Shown here piece by piece: positions 39,067 to 44,744 of a stretch of DNA of 44,744 nucleotides. The DNA is taken from positions 1 to 44,744 of IMG/VR virus record IMGVR_UViG_3300025324_000016. One strand, 5' to 3'. The notes beneath the pieces were generated by a model that saw nothing but the letters and a program-made list of their open reading frames with translations, made no database searches and had not been told where the DNA came from. Within the stretch, counting starts at the first letter, position 1, and every line of letters starts with the position of its first letter. The position numbers and the translations under genes are program-made. This DNA comes from a virus.

Positions 39067-41184
39067 TCATCTGGCCCGACTCTTCGGAACGGCATTTTTG
39101 CCTTTCATATCAGAGTTCTTCATCATTGAGCCATCAGGCATACGGTGCATCCCCTCGACAGCGGTAGCTACTTTGGCTATGTGCGGGTCGTTAAAGCTTA
39201 TACCGCCTTTGGAAATCATTGGTTCGATTGCAGGCGGAGAATTAACTCCCATCTTAGAGATACTGGAAGCAATTTCAGCTATATGCGGGTCCATGAAAGA
39301 GTGACCGGTTTCGGCAACAGTCGGCGACTGCTCGGGTTCTTGGGGGGGTTGTAAGTCATCAGCCGGTAACCCAGCTTGATTAAGCATCCCGGCTGCGGCT
39401 TTAAGGGCCCCGGCTTGGACGGCATCTTTAAAGGTGATTGTCTCCGATGGAGGGCGCGGCGGAGTTTGTGGCGGTGGTTGTGGCTTGGCGTCTGGGGTGA
39501 TGGTGATAAATTTGGAAGCTCCCGAGATGTCGGAGACGTTCTCGTAAGCCTGCATTATCAGCCCCCACTCAACCTTGATGGTCGGGTCATCCTTCAGCAC
39601 ATTCTGATATTTCCCTAGTAGACCGATATAATTTTCTAAAGCCTGGCGTTGGGCGTCTTTGTTTATTTTCGCCATCGAATCAGTGGTGATAGAGAAACGA
39701 TATTCTATATCCTTCAATTTAGCGGGGTCGATTTGCAACGTCCCAGCATTAGCTTCGGCGTTGGGGATGAATAGTTCCATCAAGTCTTCCTGTCCGGATT
39801 CGATAATCGCCTTAATGTCCTCGGCGAATAAGGTAATAGGAATCTTCTCAGTACCGATATTAGCAATCAGCGAGAAGAAGGCGTCGGTTAATTGCTCGAG
39901 AGCGGCTTCCAGGTGACGACGCTCGGCACCGTCGCGGGTGGCTTCCTTGTCAGCGTACAAAGAGATGGCTGCCGGAGTACGCCCTTGCGAAGGGTTAAGC
40001 GCGTCAGCCCCCGGAATTGAAGCATTCTGCGAACCATATAGTGCTAGTAAAGAACCAGTCAGGGCTTGCTTAGCGGCTTGGTAGGTGTTTAACCCCGCCG
40101 GAGAACTTTCCAACCTACGAATTGAATTAGGAATAGTTTCCAGCATTACCTGACCTTCACGGTAATCTAGGGTATGTTTTACAACACCATTAGCATTAGC
40201 CACAATCGGTGGTATCAGGTTTATCTTTATGCCCTTGAAGTAGAAGTTATCGAGAGCATCACGGGCGAACTGTAAAGATTGAGCCCGCTGAAAATCTCCT
40301 AGACCATAGAATGAATCAAACAACGGTTGAGAGTACTTTATAATAAACGGGATTTTGCCATTTTTGTGCGGGTTCTTAATCCGCCGGACTTCTATGTGAG
40401 AATGGTCTGGGGCGAAAGTGCACCATTTACCATCCTCTCCTGATTCGTAGCGAGTAGCTAGACAAACGCCCCTTTTGGTTGGTCGAGCAATCCGGGTTTT
40501 TTCAGTTTGGGTATCTTGGTCGGAATCAGACGAAGTTTCCTGGTCGGCCTTTTCGATTAACAATCGAAGAGCGTCGCGGTCCCAGCCGTCAGCATCACTT
40601 TCATTGTCGAGTTTATCTTGGAGGAATTTTTTACTGACCCAGGTCAAAGCCGTGACGTATTCCATATCCGCCAAAGACACTCGACCCTGCTGCGGCACAA
40701 GATGGCGCGGGTTCCACAGCCAGCAGTCAGGCCCGACGTATCCTGTCTCGGAAACGTTCCAATCGTAAAACATCGGCATATAACCGTAAACCGAAGAATA
40801 AAGTTGCCACATATTGAGCTTTTCCAAAAATGGATGCTGAGCATTAGCGTTGGGGTAAACCCACTTCTGACGAAGGATATCCATAAAGGAGGCTTTACCG
40901 ACATCGGCTTTCCCGGCAGGCGTAGTTTGGCCGTCGGGTAGTTTGGCGATTACCCGGTCAGCCCGTTCTTTGGCTAGGGTAGTATTATAAGAGTCGGTGA
41001 TTTTAGCTCCATCGATGCTACGCGAAACCGAGTCGTAGACCTGGGACAGAAGCATCGCCTCATAAGCGTCAAAAGTCTGGATATAATAGCGGTGAACGTC
41101 CCAGTCGTCCTGATAGTCCTTTTTATACTCGAACTCGTAAGGATTTTCTTTTGAGGAAGTTTTTTCTGAACCGTAGTCAGCCAT
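39067..41184 (-). CDS. portal protein
   Basis: A 705-residue protein. It forms the ring through which DNA enters and leaves. Evidence: place directly after the large terminase, suitable length, N-terminal helical region with RYYIQTFDAYEAMLLSQ, aromatic motif WNPRHLVPQQG near 165-175, a central helical region with SIPGADALNPSQGRTPAAIS, and a disordered Pro/Gln-rich segment near 590-640. The last ~100 residues are Gly/Ser-rich with near-repeats (SFMDPHIAEIASSI and SFNDPHIAKVATAV), a small duplication at the C-terminus. Ribosome site AGGAAAATAA. Confidence 0.8.
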   Translation of the reverse strand: MADYGSEKTSSKENPYEFEYKKDYQDDWDVHRYYIQTFDAYEAMLLSQVYDSVSRSIDGAKITDSYNTTLAKERADRVIAKLPDGQTTPAGKADVGKASFMDILRQKWVYPNANAQHPFLEKLNMWQLYSSVYGYMPMFYDWNVSETGYVGPDCWLWNPRHLVPQQGRVSLADMEYVTALTWVSKKFLQDKLDNESDADGWDRDALRLLIEKADQETSSDSDQDTQTEKTRIARPTKRGVCLATRYESGEDGKWCTFAPDHSHIEVRRIKNPHKNGKIPFIIKYSQPLFDSFYGLGDFQRAQSLQFARDALDNFYFKGIKINLIPPIVANANGVVKHTLDYREGQVMLETIPNSIRRLESSPAGLNTYQAAKQALTGSLLALYGSQNASIPGADALNPSQGRTPAAISLYADKEATRDGAERRHLEAALEQLTDAFFSLIANIGTEKIPITLFAEDIKAIIESGQEDLMELFIPNAEANAGTLQIDPAKLKDIEYRFSITTDSMAKINKDAQRQALENYIGLLGKYQNVLKDDPTIKVEWGLIMQAYENVSDISGASKFITITPDAKPQPPPQTPPRPPSETITFKDAVQAGALKAAAGMLNQAGLPADDLQPPQEPEQSPTVAETGHSFMDPHIAEIASSISKMGVNSPPAIEPMISKGGISFNDPHIAKVATAVEGMHRMPDGSMMKNSDMKGKNAVPKSRAR

Positions 41185-41213
41185 TGTTTATTTTCCTGTT
41201 TAAGCGAAGTATA

Positions 41214-42572
41214 TCACATCAACCCATACTCATTAAGAGCTTTTATGGTGGTGTTTTCCGGCATTTTGTCCTCAGTCAGACGACCAAACTTCATTTGAAT
41301 AGCTACATAGCGCAGAGCGTCAGGACCGTGGTCGTTGTCTTTCATCGGCAAATCAGTCGGGTTCCTGTCGGGCTTGTCTTCGGGGTACTTATAGGCCTCG
41401 ACTTCCTGGATGAGGTTCTTACAGGCAGAGGAAAAGAAGATTGATGGCTTGGGTTCGCCGACTAGCTGGGTGCGAGGCTTAAGTTTTGCCCGAATCAGGT
41501 CAATACCGTCAATAATCGACCCCTGATGTTTGACTACCGGGGTAACCGGGAAGCCCTTGGAAGCCATCATTTCAATAGCATCCTTATTCTGCGAGTCGCC
41601 GACTATTAAAATCAACCGTTTGTCGCCTAATTTGGTCCAAATCCGGGGCATAACATCCTCCAGGGTCTCCTCTCGACCATAAACTTCGTCAAAAATCCAC
41701 CAATTCTGCTCTTTATCTATTCCGATGAAAATTACGGCGGTGGTATGGAAGCCGAAATCTATCCCGGCGTAGATATCAAGCTCTTCAAGGTCAGGAAACT
41801 CGGCAGGCTTCTTGATGTGGATGTCTCTGTCAAAGTCTGGATAGACCGCACCCTGAATAGCCCGAAATTCTAGTTCCACTTCTTGTAAAAAAGTCGACAA
41901 TTTGCCGGTTTTTTCAGCTTCTTTGCGTTCATCGATAATAAATTTCTCGGAAACATAGGGCGAATCGCGCCAAGTAGCTTCCTGGTAGAACCAGCGCGGA
42001 TTTTCCTTGGCATATTCCACAAGGTCATAAAAATGATTGTATCCACGTGGGGTCCCCATGAATATTGCCCAGCCATCGGTTGTTGTGAAAAAGTGCTTGT
42101 AGACTGCTTCCCAGTTGTCGGGATTCTGGTCGGCATACTCATCAAAAATAATTCCATGGGCTTTGAAACCACGGTGTGAGTCGGCTTGGTCAGAACCCAA
42201 GAGCTGGATAACACTCCGTGGCTGAGAGTGGTCATGGTCAACCTGAATTGTCTGGCCGTCAGGGAGTTTTACCGGACCGTGGACATAATCAAGTTCGACT
42301 ATCAAATCCAGTTCGTTTTTTTTGTTTATCAATTCCTCCGGGATTAGTGGGATATACTGTCGCCAGACAACTTCGTGGGCTTGTTTATAGGTCTGGAATA
42401 CCACAAAATAGCGCCCCTGGCGAATAACAGCATTTAACCAAGCGTGCTGGGTAGCAAAATAAGTTTTCCCGGATTGACGCCCCATGAGTAGGACGCCACG
42501 TTTAAAACCACCAGTCAGAAAAGCTACATGGGCTATGGCCTGTTTTTTGGTTGGCTGGTAGCCCACAGACAA
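41214..42572 (-). CDS. terminase large subunit
   Basis: A 452-residue DNA-packaging motor protein. ATPase: Walker A GRQSGKT (31-37), Walker B IIFDEYAD (141-148), coupling-type MGTPRGYNHFYDL (172-184). Nuclease: YAGIDFGFHTTAV with its Asp, LIVGDSQNKD, and HGPDALRY near the C-terminus. It starts with TTG eight bases after the previous stop. It works with the small subunit to cut and pump DNA into the procapsid through the portal encoded next. Confidence 0.95.
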   Translation of the reverse strand: MSVGYQPTKKQAIAHVAFLTGGFKRGVLLMGRQSGKTYFATQHAWLNAVIRQGRYFVVFQTYKQAHEVVWRQYIPLIPEELINKKNELDLIVELDYVHGPVKLPDGQTIQVDHDHSQPRSVIQLLGSDQADSHRGFKAHGIIFDEYADQNPDNWEAVYKHFFTTTDGWAIFMGTPRGYNHFYDLVEYAKENPRWFYQEATWRDSPYVSEKFIIDERKEAEKTGKLSTFLQEVELEFRAIQGAVYPDFDRDIHIKKPAEFPDLEELDIYAGIDFGFHTTAVIFIGIDKEQNWWIFDEVYGREETLEDVMPRIWTKLGDKRLILIVGDSQNKDAIEMMASKGFPVTPVVKHQGSIIDGIDLIRAKLKPRTQLVGEPKPSIFFSSACKNLIQEVEAYKYPEDKPDRNPTDLPMKDNDHGPDALRYVAIQMKFGRLTEDKMPENTTIKALNEYGLM

Positions 42573-42580
42573 CTCTACGG

Positions 42581-43327
42581 CTAGCCGTTCTTGAAGGTGC
42601 CGATTTTATCGAAAGGTATAGATTCTTTACTTTCGGAAGTGATTTCGTAGAGCTCAACCAGCTGATTATCAATGACTACCTGGCGTTTATTCTGATTTAT
42701 CGGGGTCGGGGGCGGAAAGAAGGTTTCAATCAACCAGTCGCGCATCCTTATAAAGCGCATTTCGTTGAGAAAATTGAGTTCGTTTTTCTCATCTACCGGT
42801 AGACCCTGTTCGCGGGCAATCACCACCGCCGCTTCGGGGTCTTCGTGCATAATCAGCTGGCGAGCAACATACCTCCGATTGGTCTTCTCGTAAGTTTTGT
42901 CATCAAAGATGATTTTGATTAACTTCAGGGTGAATCGAGGTTCAGTCTGCCAAATCCCATCGACTGTTTGATAGCGAGTCGGCGAAATTGCCCAGTCAAG
43001 TTCCCAATTTTCTGAGAAAGCTAATCGCTTGAACTGTTCTTGTTCGGCCAGCCGTTCGCGCGGGTCCGGGTATAAGTCTGGGTCAAGGCGGTATTTTTCG
43101 CGCGTTCCGATAACCCCACGGTCAGTCACCTGAGGGCCAGAATGCAGAAGAGCGGCTTTTAATAACTCCTGATTATCCTTCAGTTCTTTAATTTGCTTGA
43201 TTAGGTCGGACTCATCCTGGTCGGATGGGATTGAAGGTGCAGCTAGAATTTGTTTGGCGCGTCTAGCTTCACGCATCTGGACTCCCCAAGCCTTAGCTTC
43301 GGGACTTCCCCTTTTAGGTCGAGGCAT
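42581..43327 (-). CDS. hypothetical packaging-region protein
   Basis: A 248-residue protein with ACAGGAG as ribosome site. The N-terminus is basic (MPRPKRGSPEAK), followed by a helix-rich region; the rest is mixed with several aromatic residues. It directly precedes the large terminase. It might assist packaging or bind DNA, but no motif proves this. A promoter is seen just upstream (43375-43404). Confidence 0.65.
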   Translation of the reverse strand: MPRPKRGSPEAKAWGVQMREARRAKQILAAPSIPSDQDESDLIKQIKELKDNQELLKAALLHSGPQVTDRGVIGTREKYRLDPDLYPDPRERLAEQEQFKRLAFSENWELDWAISPTRYQTVDGIWQTEPRFTLKLIKIIFDDKTYEKTNRRYVARQLIMHEDPEAAVVIAREQGLPVDEKNELNFLNEMRFIRMRDWLIETFFPPPTPINQNKRQVVIDNQLVELYEITSESKESIPFDKIGTFKNG

Positions 43328-43374
43328 TTTTATCTCCTGTTAAGTTATTTTTTAAGAGATGTTTATTTGTCTTT

Positions 43375-43404
43375 TTAATAACACGACGAGCTAGTGCTTG
43401 TCAA
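43375..43404 (-). promoter_or_regulatory. leftward promoter before packaging/head operon
   Basis: On the minus strand TTGACA (43404-43399), an 18-base spacer and TATTAA (43380-43375). It lies about 50 bases before the 248-residue gene and would drive terminase, portal and head genes. Confidence 0.6.
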
Positions 43405-43422
43405 TTTTTTCCAGCTCATAGC

Positions 43423-43770
43423 TCAGATTTTGCTAGCTCTCTTAGCGGCTCTTAAAACACCCTCACGTATGTCTCTTATAATCCCGTGCCCCTCGTATTC
43501 TTTTTCTAGCTCTTCCTTGAATCTTGCTAACCATTCGGAGCCGGTCAAAAGAAGTTCTGGCCTGTCATTATCAAAAGTAAGGTTGACTTCGTTTTTAACC
43601 TCTGCCTTATGCCACCCCTCATCATCAAAGGCTTGTTTGATTTGGGCTATTACGAGGTTCTCTGAATCTTTGGCAGTTTCACCTCGTTCCTTCAATTCCC
43701 TGTAACCCTTTTTAGTAATCAGGTAACGAATATGGGGTCTGATTATCTCTTTAAGTTTGTCGTCTATCAT
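43423..43770 (-). CDS. hypothetical protein
   Basis: A 115-residue charged helical protein (GYRELKERGETAKDSE start region, ERLARFKEELEKEYEGHG-like helix later). It overlaps the previous small gene as ATGA. Position between the small terminase and the packaging genes suggests a DNA-related role, without proof. Confidence 0.6.
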   Translation of the reverse strand: MIDDKLKEIIRPHIRYLITKKGYRELKERGETAKDSENLVIAQIKQAFDDEGWHKAEVKNEVNLTFDNDRPELLLTGSEWLARFKEELEKEYEGHGIIRDIREGVLRAAKRASKI

Positions 43771-43982
43771 TTCTTCCCTTTAAAATAAGTTTTGTGCCCA
43801 ATTAAAGGCTCTACCGCTTTACGGGCGTCTTTGGGGGTTTTGATGGGTTGAAATGCTCCATTAGTATAAGGGTTCAAATCCAGATTGATATTCAACGCAT
43901 TATGGATAAATTCAGACTTCTTTTTAATCGTAGCCCACTTTGGGTAATCTTCGTCGCGTATATAAACATTAACTTGGGGCAT
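43767..43982 (-). CDS. 71-residue protein with leaderless start
   Basis: A ~71-residue protein with a ribbon-helix-helix-like start (VNVYIRDEDYPKWATIKKKSEFIHNAL in pieces). There, a short strand is followed by two helices, as in small dimeric repressors. The ATG is six bases after a TACACT -10 box, so its mRNA should begin at the ATG. An inverted repeat covers the -10 box and start codon. Together these suggest an autoregulated DNA-binding protein. The fold call is by pattern only. Confidence 0.6.
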   Translation of the reverse strand: MPQVNVYIRDEDYPKWATIKKKSEFIHNALNINLDLNPYTNGAFQPIKTPKDARKAVEPLIGHKTYFKGKK

Positions 43983-43995
43983 ACACTCAGTGTAT
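43981..43995. promoter_or_regulatory. operator-like inverted repeat at the start codon
   Basis: ATACAC-TCA-GTGTAT overlaps the -10 box and the start codon of the 71-residue gene. A protein bound here would block its own transcription. Confidence 0.6.
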
Positions 43996-44017
43996 CACTC
44001 AGCCATATATATGTCAA
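43989..44017 (-). promoter_or_regulatory. leftward promoter giving leaderless mRNA
   Basis: On the minus strand TTGACA (44017-44012), a spacer of 17 bases, TACACT (43994-43989), six bases, then ATG at 43982. No ribosome site is present. Confidence 0.75.
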
Positions 44018-44034
44018 TCTACCACCTATGCATG

Positions 44035-44062
44035 TCGCCGAGGTCACTCTCGCTCTCGGCGA
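44035..44062. promoter_or_regulatory. hairpin between small terminase and next gene
   Basis: TCGCCGAG (44035-44042) pairs with CTCGGCGA (44055-44062). It lies just upstream of the leftward promoter at 43989-44017 and may separate the two transcripts. Confidence 0.45.
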
Positions 44063-44167
44063 TATAACAGATGGAGATGTAACTCAGCAGCCCAGAGGTG
44101 GCAGGGGGGTAGGGTAAGCAGGTAAAAGGGGTTGTATGTTTTTATTTTCTCTAACTCAATCACTCAC

Positions 44168-44533
44168 TCAGGTATCTATATCTTGAGCTAAGCTTGAGCC
44201 AGTAGTTAAGTCTATGTTGATAGTCACGCCGGTGGTCTGTACCTCTGTTCTCTGAGTCGCTTTACCTAAAGCTCGGTCTAGAACTGCCTCGCTAGCTTGT
44301 AGGGCTATTCCTTCTTTTTTGCTTTCTACTAACTGTACTACCTTATTCCTTGCCTTCGTTATATGTTTTTCTAAGTAGATTTGTGCCTCCGGTTTTTGGA
44401 GTAACCGGTAAGAGTTTACCGCTGCCGTTATGTCGCTAGCGTTTGGGTGAACCTCTTTATAGGCGGCTGTGGCGTTCTGCTTTTTCTGACCGGCGATGAT
44501 ATCTAGGGTTCGTTTGGAGTTTTCTTTTAACAT
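44168..44533 (-). CDS. terminase small subunit
   Basis: A 121-residue protein. It starts with a helix-turn-helix-like region (RTLDIIAGQKKQNATAAYKEVHP in pieces), then a long helical oligomerisation region (KHITKARNKVVQLVESKK) and the AVLDRALGKA segment common in small terminases. The family binds the packaging site on phage DNA. It is the first leftward gene. No strong ribosome site is seen; a weak AAAGGTGA is 13 bases off. Tandem operator-like repeats lie upstream. Confidence 0.85.
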   Translation of the reverse strand: MLKENSKRTLDIIAGQKKQNATAAYKEVHPNASDITAAVNSYRLLQKPEAQIYLEKHITKARNKVVQLVESKKEGIALQASEAVLDRALGKATQRTEVQTTGVTINIDLTTGSSLAQDIDT

Positions 44534-44543
44534 GGATATATTT

Positions 44544-44574
44544 TATCACCTTTCAGTGATATTGAGTGATATTG
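44544..44574. promoter_or_regulatory. operator-like repeats before small terminase gene
   Basis: TATCAC (44544-44549) and GTGATA (44556-44561) are inverted. AGTGATATTG occurs twice in perfect tandem (44555-44564, 44565-44574). They overlap the region where the leftward promoter should be and could be regulator sites or the packaging recognition site. Confidence 0.55.
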
Positions 44575-44619
44575 TACGACACCCGTTTTTAAGCTTATAA
44601 CGATATTCTATGCCTCTTT

Positions 44620-44740
44620 TACCATTGACCCTATGTCGCACAATGTCTTTCTGACCTCTGTTACGGAATACCTAAAACTACAACGCTTTACCATTGACAC
44701 CTATACCATTAAGGTGATAAGATTAGAGTGTACCATTAAC
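44620..44740. promoter_or_regulatory. clustered TACCATTRA repeats in divergent control region
   Basis: TACCATTGAC at 44620-44629 and 44689-44698, TACCATTAAG at 44704-44713, TACCATTAAC at 44731-44740. Other copies lie at promoters: 3734-3743 (direct) and 11770-11779 (inverted). All sit on or near -35/-10 boxes, as expected for operators of one phage regulator. Origin iterons are the alternative. Confidence 0.65.
44694..44723 (+). promoter_or_regulatory. rightward promoter reading off the right end
   Basis: TTGACA (44694-44699), an 18-base spacer, TAAGAT (44718-44723). The -35 box is inside one TACCATTGAC copy and the spacer contains TACCATTAAGGTG. No gene follows within the window; if circular, the transcript runs into the gene at base 14 with a leader of about 30 bases. 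Confidence 0.65.
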
Positions 44741-44744
44741 ATAA

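Noticed and set aside
1-44744. Alternative genetic code (TGA recoded)
   Set aside because: TGA ends many tightly overlapping genes (ATGA junctions), and long genes do not need TGA read-through.

Overview
The window reads as an essentially complete genome of a short-tailed (podovirus-like) dsDNA phage of unknown host. It has small and large terminase subunits, a portal, a scaffold, a coat protein, an adaptor and a nozzle-like tail protein, a very large ejection-type protein and lysis genes. There is no tape-measure protein, integrase or recognisable replicative polymerase. TGA, TAG and TAA all act as stops, so the standard code applies. The contig is probably circular. A strong rightward promoter at the right end (44694-44723) has no gene after it inside the window but points, across the junction, into the gene starting at base 14. 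The host cannot be named from sequence. Most genes have AAGGA-type ribosome sites, but three look leaderless.

Layout. (1) 14-3497, rightward: a translationally coupled operon with a MoxR-type AAA+ ATPase, a 20-residue micro-ORF and a CobT-like vWA protein, flanked by small membrane proteins. (2) 3499-3960: a hairpin and pseudoknot-rich intergenic stretch with a promoter and a leader RNA. (3) 4171-10546, rightward: Cas4/RecB-like nuclease, HTH protein, a possible recombination partner, many small overlapping genes, an SPFH-tail-like membrane protein and an HNH nuclease. A GC-rich noncoding island lies at 6065-6477. (4) 10547-11789: about 1.2 kb without protein genes, holding a split tRNA-Leu-like element, a large pseudoknotted RNA and a separate ~320-nt RNA with its own promoter and terminator. 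(5) 11790-13081, rightward: a leaderless basic protein, a membrane-anchored CHAP protein and a small protein. (6) 13036-44533, leftward: lysis genes (holin-like proteins and an M23 peptidase with rearranged segment order), tail genes, a glycosylation cluster, head genes and packaging genes. (7) 44534-44744: divergent control region with clustered operator-like repeats.

How the parts may work together. Four virion proteins carry long mucin-like Ser-Pro-Ser-Ala repeats. In two of them the repeats interrupt an otherwise continuous protein. Between two of these genes lies a tightly overlapping cluster of glycosyltransferases, a plant-RGP/UAM-like protein, an epimerase-like protein and two methyltransferases. 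My leading hypothesis is that this is a dedicated virion-glycosylation module. The second leading candidate for something undescribed is the structured RNA locus at 10.7-11.75 kb. The third is the micro-ORF-coupled MoxR/vWA operon. These functional readings are inferences; the motifs, overlaps and repeats are visible in the sequence.
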